64,000 nt of DNA. Source: Toxonevra muliebris (lineage: Eukaryota; Arthropoda; Insecta; Diptera; Pallopteridae). The notes under the pieces were generated by a model, which was not told where the DNA came from, searched no databases, and saw only the letters and a program-made list of their open reading frames with translations. The stretch spans positions 52,340,079 to 52,404,078 of the forward strand of contig OY829327.1 of the NCBI GenBank assembly GCA_963691655.1. The letters are read 5' to 3'. The position numbers and the translations under genes are program-made. Below, one piece after another: positions 24,577-35,721 of this stretch; within the stretch, counting starts at the first letter, position 1; the number at the start of each line of letters is the position of its first letter.

Positions 24577-25018
24577 GAAAAATTGTCAAAGTGGGTTTCT
24601 GAGTGCATTATTATTGCAATTAATGATAAATATGAAAAACCATGTTCAAGTAAAATGGGATGAACTCAGCTCAGTTATGCAGAAGCAAAGAACCGATTGA
24701 AAAGAAAGCTGGTAGTTGATCTAACTTTGGAGCAAAATCACAATATTAATTTAACAATTGCGGTTAAAAAATCAGAGAGTAAAGATTTGGCGTTTGTTGT
24801 AAAAGAGAGTACGTCTTTTTCAACACGGCCAAGCAAGATATGAAAACCGCTTTATACCGAACAAAGCAAGTTAGTTTCGCTTCCTCCTGAAGAAGCCTTT
24901 GCTTTTTTACTTGAAAAAGACTTAAGTAAAGGCAATATGTTAATATGGTATGAGTTTACTAAGTAAAGAAAGAAATTGTGATATATATCCGAACTATGAC
25001 AAAATAATTAAATTCAAA
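24577..25018 (+). pseudogene. Decayed ORF of an uncharacterised repeat-associated family
   Basis: One frame from 24577 reads EKLSKWVSECIIIAIND, KYEKPCSSKMG, a TGA stop, TQLSYAEAKNRLKRKL, VVDLTLEQNHNINLTIA, then STSFSTRPSKI, a stop and KLVSLPPEEAFAFLLEKDLS. A frameshift leads to SKERNCDIYPNYDKIIKFK. The pattern (a Y-x-E-A-x-x-R-x-K-R block, P-E-E-A-x-A-F-L, and D-I-Y-P-x-Y-x-x-I) resembles the N-terminal part of multi-copy ORFs I have seen annotated as uncharacterised in insect genomes. No function is known to me. It is broken by two stops and one frameshift, and I found no element ends. Confidence 0.45.
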
Positions 25019-28000
25019 CAATAACAATAATTGATTAGGTATATGGAATTATGGATAATATAACAATGAATTAATATGCAGTATTAAAATATTTTTAATT
25101 TGAGACGGGAAACCCCCTAAAAACTCGCCCTTAGAACCTGCTGTGAGGTTAGATATTCAATTCCAGATTTATATCAGCGAAACTTATAGATATGCACATA
25201 TGTATGTATATATACGTATACCCAAATTAACTATATATGTTTTCGCTATAGTTAATTTTATCGAGTTAATATATCTTCTCACCAAATTTTAGCTTTCTAT
25301 CTATGCTACTTCATAAGATATACCATATGCATTTCGAAATTAGCAGTATATGAGAAGTGGGCGTGGAACTTATCCGATTTTGCCCATTTTTGTGCTTTAT
25401 TATGAATATGGTACCAGAAGTATATATGTAAAGTTTCAGACAATTATCTCTTTTCTACGACTTTATGCCAAAAAAAAAAAACGGTTTTTGAACCATAGTG
25501 CATTGGTGGAAAACCAAAAAAATCAAGTTAATCGATCAGCAAATCAAGATTCATTACGTCATTTACTAAATAGGTATAGATGACATCGGGCTGAAAGTTT
25601 TATTATATTAGTTGAGAATTCCAAACAATTGGTTACTGTGGATTTGCCTTTAAGAAAACCTTGGTTGAGAAGGTGACATCAACGACCCCACTGAATGTTT
25701 CAATTGATCTGGAACGATCGATTCAAATAATTTTGGTATCAAGTTAAGCTTAGCTATACCGCACTATTTATATCTATGCACGTATATTTTTCCAGTCATG
25801 ACTTTATTGAATGCAAACCAAACTTTCATAATTAAAGTGTTGTTCAGCGACTCCTAGCAGCGTTAAATTTATACTACGCCTTCATTCGAGCAAATATTTC
25901 AACTAACAACAACTGCATTTGCCTGCAAATATGCAAGTTAAAATAAATTTAAAACTTATGCTAAACATTTCATTTGCAATTCATAATGTATGCATAAATA
26001 TTATTGCAAGTGTGCCATATAAAAATAAATAAATACATATGTATTTGTATTTATATCTCATAACTTGACATGCCACAAAAGCAGCAAGAAACTTTTGTTG
26101 CTTTGCTGCTGCATCAGAAAGCATAAAGGAATTCTCATTTTCATGTGCTCGTTGACTTTTTCTTCTTTCTTCGAAGCAATGCAACAAGAGGATATTCGTT
26201 AAGAAATAAGCTTAATTGCTTAAAAGCAAGGAAAGGAAAAAATGAGGAGAAACTTTTGACAAACTCGACATAAAATGTTGCAAGCAAAACATTCCGAACA
26301 ACTCAAGAAATCATGAGGAAAAAGAAAACTAAAAAAAAAAAAAACAATTCACATTTTACTAGTATCGTAGTTTACTACTTCTACGTACAACGATCATACT
26401 AAAGTATTTCGATATTAATGCATAGTTGTTGTATAAAGTAGTATGAAGTAGCAGCAGCTGGGGTGTTGCTAGTACGAGTATGTAGTAATAGTGAGTGAGT
26501 GAGTGAGTTGAGCAGAGTAGAGTAGTAAAATTGCGTTAAGACATTTCTGCTACGATTTATTACCAGTGTTGCCAACATGGCAAAAGTGGAATTGCATATT
26601 AAGCAATATGACAACATGAAAGCACAATTTATGTGATATTTTTCTTATACATGCTTGGGCGGTGTGTGTGTTTCGATTTTTGCACGATTTTTTTTACTTA
26701 GAACAGTAGTAACAACAAAAAATAAAAGCGCAGGAAAAGAGATGGAGTAGAATAAAAATGGGTTTTGTTATGTGCGTGTGGGGAATTCTTGCATATCAGT
26801 TGAAGTACATCTTTAGTTCTGTATGTGTGTGTATGTTCTTCTACTTAAAATAAGAGTGAAAATATTATGTTTTGTTTTATGTTTGAATGTATGTGTGCTT
26901 ATAAAAAAGAAGTAGATAATTTTTGTAAAATCAGAAGTTTGTAATAATCCATAAGGATTTCCAAAAAACAGAAAATTTTCAACTGAAATTTTATTTTGAA
27001 TTTTCAATAATATATTTACTCTCTTTCGCATACCATTTGCAACATACTCTGCTGCCACTCCCATTTCTTACTTAAACATATAAAAAGGAAACAAAAATAT
27101 ATGTAAATAAGTATATATGAATGCATTGACTCCACTACATTCATAAATCAAATAAATGTAAAATTCTTTCCGTTTTCATATCCTGAAAAGCGTTAAAGTT
27201 TCACTGTTGCTGCTGTTGTTGTTATTGTTGTTTTAGTTATTGCTGTTGCTGCATTCATTTCGTGCGCAGTTGCATGCTCACATCCGTTAACTTTTGCCAT
27301 TTTGCTCATTTCCTTCCGCTTCAAAAGGACACCCAACAAAAATATACGTACTGCAATACTAACAGCAGCAAACAGTAACAGCAATCCCCATTTGAGCGTG
27401 TGTTGACAACTGTGTGCCACACATACATAGTCAAGTATGCACACACATACAAATCGAGTAGCAATTCAACTCATATACAACTTCACAAAAAAGAACAAAA
27501 AAGGATAAAAGAAAAGTTTTTGCATTATTGTTGCTGTTGTTGTTGCACTAAAACTACCAAAAAAAAAAAAACAACTCTACAAAAATTAAACAAAAACCCA
27601 AAAATAATAATAATACTGACAACAACAACTGCAAAAGTAGCAACAACTATGATAACAACAACAACAACTAAAACAAGGAAATATAAGGAAGGAAAATGGT
27701 CACATAAGTTTTTGATGGCATTTAATTATGTGTATGAATAATACTTTACTTTGAACATTTCCAAAAAAAAAAAGAAAAAACTGTTTTCAACAACAACAAT
27801 AATAACAACAGCAACATTTTTTTCTATTATTTGTTTGTGTTTGTTGTCCTGGGAAAAGACGGGAGCTGCGGAAGAAGTGGTGAAAGAAGTACAACTGCAA
27901 GAATTGCAATGCTATACAGTTGTTGTGTTTTCTTGTTGTTGCTGTTTAATATTGCGTATGGACATTTATCAACAATTTTATGTATGTATATGTGTATGTT

Positions 28001-28062
28001 CGTGTGCATGGGTGCCCGAGGCGGGTTGCAAAGGGCATATGACCACCGGGATTATTTTTTTA
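25019..28062. other. Gene-free AT-rich interval with CAA/GTT repeats
   Basis: No exon was recognised. Holds (GTGA)n at 26491-26507, GTT/CTG-rich sequence near 27195-27250, CAA-rich sequence near 27620-27680, and a GTGGGCGTGG motif near 25361. The larger ORFs at 27193-28251 are openings through triplet repeats and then into the hAT-1 fragment. Confidence 0.6.
26491..26507. repeat. (GTGA)n microsatellite
   Basis: About four GTGA units. Confidence 0.85.
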
Positions 28063-28738
28063 CTAGTCGGTAAGGCCCCAGTAACTGGCGCTAGTTTTTT
28101 GCGGAAGAAATCTCTTTATAAAAAACAAATATCAATACAGAACCAAACTACTCGTTGGTGTTGGTTTTGTTATTTGTGTATGCTGATAATTCGTTGGATA
28201 ATTCTGAGAGATGCCGTTACTCATGTTTTCTCTCTTTCTCTTATTTATTAGTTACTCCCGCTTAAGCAATGATTTTTTCAACGATGAATACAATGCTTTG
28301 CAGAGTAGCAAACTCAGCGCTTTTCCCGCTGATTTTAGTGACGGCGTTTTTCCAATTTAAAATATCTTCTAAAAATCGAAGAAATTTTCATTAACTAGAA
28401 GTATCAGATGTGTGCCTGTATTAGTGAAAAAGTTTAAATGTATTGAGTTTTCTCGCACTTTTATAAGGAAAAAAATTTATGGCCTTTCTTTAAGAAAATA
28501 CGCGTTTTATTCTTAATTTTAGCGGATTTTGAAATACAAAAATTGGCCACACTGATGCTTTGTTCAATGAGCGAATTTTGAAAAACTTCCGACGCAAATA
28601 TTTTGGAGTTGACTTAACCGATTTTAAATCTGATAATTTACTCGTCAAGCCTTAAAATTGATATATAATATGATATTGTAGCACTTCTGGATCTCCTGGA
28701 ACAAAATTGTAGTTATACTAATAAATGTATAGATGATA
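28063..28738. mobile_element. Fragment of the hAT-1 family
   Basis: Matches the internal part of hAT-1: GTCGGTAAGGCCCCAGTAAC and GCGGAAGAAATCTC at 28067-28110 correspond to 11319-11362, and TTCCGACGC-AATATTTTGGA, CTTAACCGATTTTAAATCTG and AAATGTATAGAT correspond to about 12640-12767. It spans the hAT-2 insertion point without the insert but carries its own insert at 28301-28554. Neither hAT-1 terminus is present, so it is truncated at both ends. Confidence 0.85.
28301..28554. mobile_element. 254-bp hAT MITE with perfect 8-bp duplication
   Basis: Ends CAGAGTAGCAAACT and, inward from the right, CAGTGTGGCCAATT share an imperfect inverted repeat. The flanks are identical octamers ATGCTTTG at 28293-28300 and 28555-28562. 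The corresponding place in hAT-1 (near 12610) has no insert. No coding; a short non-autonomous hAT. Confidence 0.9.
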
Positions 28739-29042
28739 TAGCTATGGTGACCATTCGTCCTTCTTTTTATAGGACAGTCCTATTTTGTGCCAGAGTGTCC
28801 TCTGAGAATTTTGTGAAAAACAACAGAGTATAAACATCCTTTTTTTCAAAGCAATTCTCTAAAAGCTAAGGTTTTAAACTTGCTCACGGCTTTGCAAATA
28901 TACTCAACGCTCGGAACAGCGAACTAATAAAAACCAAGAGTATTCACGTTTGCGATTGTTGAAAAAAAATTAGAGTAATTTTACCATCTTACCACAGAAG
29001 ATAATTGCCCAAGTCCCTAACTTCGGTCCCTTTGCTCTCAAT

Positions 29043-29192
29043 TGGTATAATGACGGCCCGAAAGCCAGTTGTGGTTCTGGAGCTGGTGTTGTTGGACCTA
29101 ACACTCGATCTCAATTCCACGGGCCACTTAGCCTAGTGTTTTTCAAGCCAAAATATACGCAATTGAGACATGCGCCATAATTAACACTAATA
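29043..29192 (+). pseudogene. RNase H domain scrap of a non-LTR element
   Basis: The frame reads WYNDGPKASCGSGAGVVGPN, then RSQFHGPLS and VFFKPKYTQL. This is the first strand pair of the RNase H domain of I- or LOA-type retrotransposons (W-Y-T-D-G-S-K ... G-A-G-V ... V-F-Q-A-E). The catalytic Asp of the DG motif is kept, but the QAE glutamate is lost (KPK). Sequence decays into stops after 29190. The parent element is not otherwise visible. Confidence 0.6.
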
Positions 29193-29935
29193 AAGGTCTA
29201 AATGAAATCGGGTGAACTAGTTCCAAACCGATCATAGGGACGTGGCCGAGGGAGAAATAGCTATCATATTTTGGAGCTTTGGTACAAAAGATCTTTTAGG
29301 TCACAGTGCCAGACTTTTGAGTCGTCCCAACCGCTTAATAATAATAGTAATGGGTTGTTGTAGTAAACATATCTAGAGGATTCCCAAAATTACTAAAATC
29401 ACGAAAATTGATACATAATTTCTAAGAAATTTTGTTCACGTTTTAAAGATTTCAGTTTTTGTTCACGTTTTAGAATAGGCAATGGAAGAAACAATTTATT
29501 CACATTAGTGGATGTTTATGTTAGTGGATGTTCACGTTAGCGAACATTGGCTGTACTACTCACGCATGTTCACGCACGCATTCATTTTATTCTTAAATTT
29601 GTATTTATGTAAATAAAACACAGGGTTGATTTTTTAATCTCCAAAAATTTTCAAAGTAAATTTTTTCCACAATTTTTTTTTTTATATATAAACTAGATGG
29701 GCTTCGGCCCTTGAAAAGTTTTGGATATACGAAAATAGCAACAACAGCAAAAAACGTATACAACACAAATTACCACTTGTCCAATGGTGTCCAGATTCTT
29801 CCTAATATACAAACCTTTATAATTTTTTCGGTCGCATTAACACACACTTTTATTAAGCATTCGTATACTTTTATTCGAGTACGAATGCTTCCCAAATTAC
29901 AATTCATAAATTTTTATATCAAGAAAATGCACAAA
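29193..29935. other. Unassigned interval
   Basis: No gene. GTTCACGTTTTA is repeated near 29430 and 29460, followed by CACGCATGTTCACGCACG (29561-29578), which is shared exactly in reverse with the hAT MITE at 49025-49796 and may mark a decayed relative. Confidence 0.4.
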
Positions 29936-29937
29936 TA

Positions 29938-30645
29938 AAGGGTTTTCCATTAAGGACATAACAATTTTATCTCTTAATAAATCACAGAGTTTTTTGAGAT
30001 ATTGAGTTCAAATTTATTGTGGGTGTAGTGCAAGCATTACATTTTATGAATGAAATTCGATTTCGCTCATATGACCACCACGAGCCCGTTTACAGGGAAA
30101 ACGACCGTCATGTTACTGTCAATGGAGACCGCTATCGTGTTATGTTGGAATATTATTTGTGGTCAGAATTGGATGAACTTGATGTCAACGATGTGTGGTT
30201 TCAACAAGACGGTGCCACTAGCCACACAGCGCGCGTCACAATCGATTTATTGAAAGGCAAATTCGGTGAACGTTTTATCCCGAGAAATGGTCCGGTGGAA
30301 TGGCCGGCTCGTTCATGCGATCTAACGCCATTGGATTTATTTTTATGGGGCTATATCAAGTTACTGGTTTATGCGAACAAGCCAGCAGCTTTAGACGAGC
30401 TCAAAGACAATATCAAACGCGAAATTGCTAACGTTCCGGTAGAAATGTGTGCGAGAGTGGTGGAAAATTGGGTCCAAAGAATCGATCGCTGTAAACGGGC
30501 TCGTAGTGGTGATATGACCGAAATCGAATTTCATTCATAAAATGTAATGCTTGCACTACACCCTCAATAAATTTGAACTCAATATCTAACAAAATTCTGT
30601 GTTTTATTAATAGATAAATTGTTATGTCCCTAATGGAAAACCCTT
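29938..30645 (+). mobile_element. Compact DD41D element with 158-bp inverted arms
   Basis: Termini AAGGGTTTTCCATTA are inverted at the two ends and flanked by TA on both sides (29936-29937, 30646-30647). The inverted repeat runs on for about 158 bp: left arm 29938-30095, right arm 30489-30645. The right arm covers the transposase stop codon and its last 17 or so codons, so the left arm is an inverted copy of the 3' end, not a normal 5' end. The core 30096-30488 holds the second half of the transposase. It may still be movable in trans because both ends are present. Confidence 0.88.
30019..30540 (+). pseudogene. DD41D (rosa-like) transposase, C-terminal half
   Basis: An uninterrupted 173-codon frame. 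Residues from about 26 on are the catalytic half of an IS630-Tc1-mariner transposase: HVTVNGDRYRVMLEYYLW, then VWFQQDGATSHTARV (second catalytic Asp), and RSCDLTPLDLFLWGYIK (third Asp). There are 41 residues between those two aspartates, the D41D spacing described for the rosa group of tephritid mariners. The first Asp and the DNA-binding domain are missing. Residues 1-25 come from the left inverted arm and are not transposase. Cannot catalyse transposition by itself. The matching N-terminal domain survives at 16936-17165 in another copy. Confidence 0.85.
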
Positions 30646-30647
30646 TA

Positions 30648-32859
30648 TTAGCAAAACTAAACTAGAATGCAAGAAAAAACGCACAAAAGGTTTGTTTGAT
30701 TTAAAAAATAGTCGAAAATAATGCCATCTGTGTATCAGATTTCGCATTTGACATACAGATGGCGCACTCTCCCATATAAAATCCATCTTTTTTTCTCCTG
30801 TTATTCCTCATTCATATGCTTTTACATTTCTTTCCGCTGTTATTTCTCGTTTATATTCGCAGTTCGTGGCATCATAGAGCCACCTATTATCGATCACAAA
30901 TCACGCTGAAGTATGCAACATTTTCGTGAGGGACAAAAATACCCCTTAAAGTATGCAATTTCGGTATTTCACGACTTTCAGACTTTTTCTACTGATGTGT
31001 ATATCTACTTAATGATGATTTGTTACTGAAAAATTATTTTTAAAAATTTTTCATATAAATCGAATAATTCACTACGTGAGAACAAATGTTAAAAATGTGT
31101 TAATTTCATGTATCATTGCAAGGAGTCTAATACTTAATTCTATTGCAACCCGAACAAAGAACAAAATCTTGCGGCGTCATAAATTCAAGGCCTGATTGTA
31201 TACTACTTGCTCGATTTTCGACGAAGGCGGAAAATCATCGAAAGCCGGCAATAATTACTATTATTCAATTACATTATGTAATTCGATTACTTTATCTTTA
31301 TTTTTATTTAATGAGTCTAATTTTTTAGGATTCCTGTTCAGTAACAGACTCTTACATTATTTGATTACTCAAATTGCTACATTTTAATTACTTGATAATT
31401 ATTTTTATGTAAAAAATTTCAATAAAATTCTTTGTTACATGTTAAATGATACTGCCTTCCCTCCTTTTCCTTGTAAGGTATTTCTATTCTGCAAGCTTAG
31501 TACAATAATTAAGAATGTTAAATGGATCTTTATTAGGACAAAACCAGAAATAATTTAAAAAAAAGTGTCTCATGTTACCCGGACTTACCCTACTTCTAAT
31601 TAGAACGATTGCAACTGATATATTGAATATTGTTGGAGTAACCAACAGCACTCGTTCTTGCCAAATCACCTGTACCAGGTAGAAAGGGCCGGTAAGCTGA
31701 CTGATTTTTCTCCAAAAGAATCTAATCTAAGTAGACCAGGAGTTTTGAGAATTGTTCTCTTTTTCTTTTCGAAAAAAATTGTCGCTAGTTGTTAATGTAT
31801 CTCAGAATCTCCCAGGTGTATGTCGTAAAATAAAATAAAAAAAAGTATGCCACAAAGATTTTCGGTTTTATATCAAAGTATGAGACTTTATTAAGTATGC
31901 TACGTCCTCGCTCGAAAATGATTATTAAAAAAAAAATGTCAAAAAGGACATAAGCTAGCTAAAAAGTCATTAGAAAATGCCTTTTTATCAAGAGTTTCCC
32001 ACGAAAAGCAAACAGTTTTTTTTCGATTAAAATATAACGATATAAGTAGATAAAAGCGGCTACTTCATAGGCTCTATCCCTAGATATAGCTAACTGAGTC
32101 TCAACTATAGTTTTTCTCACCCCTTGACAAATATTCAGGGCGCGCCATTTATGATATTCATTTATATATTTAAATGTATTTCTATGTGTAGAATAGCATA
32201 GCGTTGTTGCACCTCATGTGGCAAATAATTTATTATTTACTTCAAGTTTTTGTTACTTTTATGATGCCGTAAAGTTTTATTCTGCTCCCTTTCTTGCAAC
32301 GCCCCATAACAAAAAAAAAATTGTAGTGGCATAAAGTATCTAATGCATTATGTAGTAATAGTAGTTGCACATGCATATACATACGTTTGACTTTTTTGAT
32401 ATACTTTTCTGCACATAATTTAATTTTGTTCAATTTTATTTATATTATTTGCATTTTCAAGAATTTCTTATGTCACTGGTACTCGTTTAGTTTAAACTTT
32501 TTACGTTTTTGTATACATAGTTACAGCTCTTAAATACAATATTTATGCATGATTTTATTTAGACACTTAAGGAATATGTTTGTCCTTTGTGGGAATACAA
32601 AAGCAAAAAATTAAATGTTACTTTCGTTATAGGCAAAATACTCAATCTTAACTCCGGCAGAAAATTTGTTCTTATATGAACACAAAAATTTCCGGAAAAT
32701 ATTTTGAAGATTGGCATGGGTATCAAATGTTCCAATTGTTTCAATATTTTTCTTTGAACAAAATTTCAGGCAAATCAAATAAGTCTGTTTATCATGTAAG
32801 TTACAATTAGAGTTTGATTCAAATCTTAGGTTTGCAATCCTCAGGGCTATGATTCCGAA
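30648..32859. other. Unassigned AT-rich interval
   Basis: No exon, TE end or coding motif was recognised. Less repetitive than other gaps. Confidence 0.5.
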
Positions 32860-32861
32860 TA

Positions 32862-34282
32862 TCGACTGGTTTCTGACTCAACCTCGTAAGTCCAATTTTT
32901 GTCATTTTACGTTTTTGATGGCAACATCTTTAATTACGGCCTCCGCATCCAGTAAAAATTTATATAAATCGAATCTTGATAATTAAAGCTAAAAAAAGAG
33001 TATGCACCAAACTCGTATGTAAAACACTATTTTTAATTAATGCAATAAACACGTAAAGTACGTACATCTATAAGATATACTTGAGCGCACTTAACTTTCG
33101 TGCATTTTTTAAACAATGTGTTAGCAACGCTTAATCAAGCTACAGTTATATTTGCAAATGTCATTTGAAAAATCTTTTTTGGGGACTTTTCTAATGTTTT
33201 AGCTTTATGTGTTCAATCCCATGTGGAGCCAACTAAATTTTTTCTTAAACCATATGAAATCTTAATACAACACAGTACAACACAGAAAGATTCCATTTTT
33301 TACTTGCAGTGTTTGAGTGGCTTGGTTCTAATGCAAAAAATTCGGTTTTTGCATTATTTTGGACTTCGGTCATTCTAATGTTCCAGAACTCCTCATAATT
33401 TTTAACAGGGAACAGTTTCTCCAAAGACAATATGACAGTTTTTTCAACGGTTTTATCAAAAAAGGGGGCTTAAGACCTCATTTTCAAGAGGAAGGGTAAG
33501 ATCTGGATGAAAAGTGTATATAGAAATATTGTTTATGCTCAACAACTTTGCTTCAGTGATTAAATTTGTATCTATTAAAATAAAGAATTTTCTTAAGACC
33601 CCATTTTTCCGACTTCAGGCCCATATTGTCGAAGAACTAGATGTAATGGAGTACGCAGTCGTGTTTATTGACCCAAAATTACTATAAAACCGTTGGAAAA
33701 TCTCGCGCATAAATTTTTTTTGCTCTGTGCTTTCATTCTTTGTACAATAATTTGAAACATGAAAATAACTGATATAATAATAAAATTAAAAAGTATTAGT
33801 TTATGTACAATTTCTTTTAAAGAAATAATGTGAAATCTTAATTTGGGTAAATTTGACAAATAATTTGTATTGGAGGCTAGAATTTTAATTTCTATATATT
33901 TTTTTTATAAGTATTATTAACTAAACGTTTAAAATTAGTAACTTCGTTTTTCTCTACCAATTTTATAAAATACTTTGATATTATTTAATTTAAACTAGGT
34001 TTGGTTGAGAGCAGCACTCAATTCGGCAAGAATTAAAACCTCGTAAGTCCACATAAAATATTATTTTTTAATAAAGCAGCGACCCCCCAAGTTACTTAAA
34101 ATCAATTTAATACTATATGTTAATATTATTGTATTTTCTATTAAACTGTACTATAAAATACTCTTTATACTAAAATTAAGAAAGAGATAGATACATTTCT
34201 TTACAGTAGATGAATAATTTTTTTTTTTTTTTCCGAAAACTCGTCATTTTGCCATTACGAGGTTGAGTCAGAAACCAGTCGA
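32862..34282. mobile_element. 1.4-kb TIR element, family unknown
   Basis: CGACTGGTTTCTGACTCAAC continuing to CTCGTAA at the left is matched in inverted form at the right (TTACGAGGTTGAGTCAGAAA ... CCAGTCG), about 33 bp almost perfect. The flank is ATAT on both sides (TA at 32860-32861 and 34283-34284). ACCTCGTAAGTCCA occurs both just inside the left end and again near 34038. The interior has only ORFs of about 60 codons with no recognised motif. TA or ATAT duplication suggests a Tc1/mariner-type or related non-autonomous element. Confidence 0.8.
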
Positions 34283-34286
34283 TATG

Positions 34287-35719
34287 CGAGATGATGGTTA
34301 AAGCACCAACAATAATTTTAACTTCTGATGCTAATTTAATATCTTAAATTATTTTTCGATGAAAATTTGATCGAAGAGAAACCTCTCTCCGCGAACACCT
34401 TTAAAATTTTCAAAACAGTTAACAAATGATAGAGAAAAAAGGATCAGTTTTACAGTCTCCGATTTATTGCGGAATATCGAAGCTGGATTATGTTCTCTTA
34501 CATATGGATTATGTCCTCCAACTGAAAAAAAAATCATAAATTCCCCCTCCCCCAATGATCTGCAAATAATTATAAGTAAGTATATGTGTATCTTAATATA
34601 GCCTCAGCGCCGCATTAATGCCATTAAAAGGCTACAAAGTCACATAAGTTTGTATGCGCTAAGAGTCATTAGCAAACAATTTTCACATGGATTATCAAAC
34701 TTTGTGAAAACAAATTAAAAAAAAAAAAATATGAAAAAAAAGCTGGCATCTATGTATGGATACACTTTATAAACTTTGTCCTTCTTTTGGAATATGTTTT
34801 AAATTTTCCTACTTGTTTCTCTTGTTTTTTTTTTCACATGCAAATTTTTGCTTAATAAACAAACCAAATTGCTTAAAAAAACACTTTGACAAAGTGTGCT
34901 ACAAGAGCAGCAACATGCGACAAACAACGGCAACAACAACAACCACATTAATAAAAAAATTAACTTATGTAATATTTAAATAAAATTATTAACGTCAAAT
35001 TAAACTTTATGAAAATGTTAATGTTTATTTTTCTAGCAATGGTTAATGTTTCCACATTTTTAATTTTTCTACAAAACTTTATACATGCAACCGTGTATGA
35101 AGAAGAAGAAGCAGAAGTAGAGTAGCATATGTTGATAAAATATTATAGGAAAAAAAAACAAATAAACTGTTTTTAACTTTTTTTTATAGGAAAACAACCA
35201 AGAAGAAGATGAAGAAGTGAGTCGGAGCAGCAGAAGGAGAAGGGGGAGGGTGAAAATATTCTCATTTTTAAAGCTACATCCGCAGTAAGAGGCAAAAATA
35301 TGCGGTACACACACACACATACACATTAATACTTTCAGTGGAATGCTTTGACATATACGCGTGCACCAACAACAACAGAAATTACGATAAAAGTGGAAAG
35401 CAAGCAAAGAGAAGAAGAGGTAAAAAAGCAAAACGGAAGCAAGGCACCAACAAAATGAAAGGCTGTTTATGCACAAAGTTAATATTTCTACATGCATATA
35501 TGTGAGTGTGTGTGTGAGCGACTTAAGTGCGTACACACACACAGAGATGCATGTGTGTGCCACATTCTTTACCTATATGTATAAATACTTCTATTTATTT
35601 ATAAAAGGAAGCGGCCATAAATCATAAAAGCAACGCGCTTAATTGCGTATATATGTAAAAATATATACAAATACGAATACATACATTTATTTACAAACTT
35701 ATACGTATGTATATACACA
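34287..35719. other. Gene-free AT-rich interval
   Basis: Nothing recognised. The minus-strand ORF at 35069-35563 is an L/C/S-rich opening through GA-, CAA- and CA-rich low complexity sequence, without domain features. Confidence 0.6.
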
Positions 35720-35721
35720 TA

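Noticed and set aside
27193..28251. Overlapping ORFs up to 166 codons
   Set aside because: They run through GTT/CAA triplet repeats, A-runs and the hAT-1 fragment. No domain features, and both strands are open alike, as expected of low-complexity sequence.
35069..35563. 164-codon minus-strand ORF rich in L, F, C and S
   Set aside because: Composition reflects GA/CAA/CA-rich DNA on the plus strand. It has no motif, and the apparent hydrophobic runs are artefacts.
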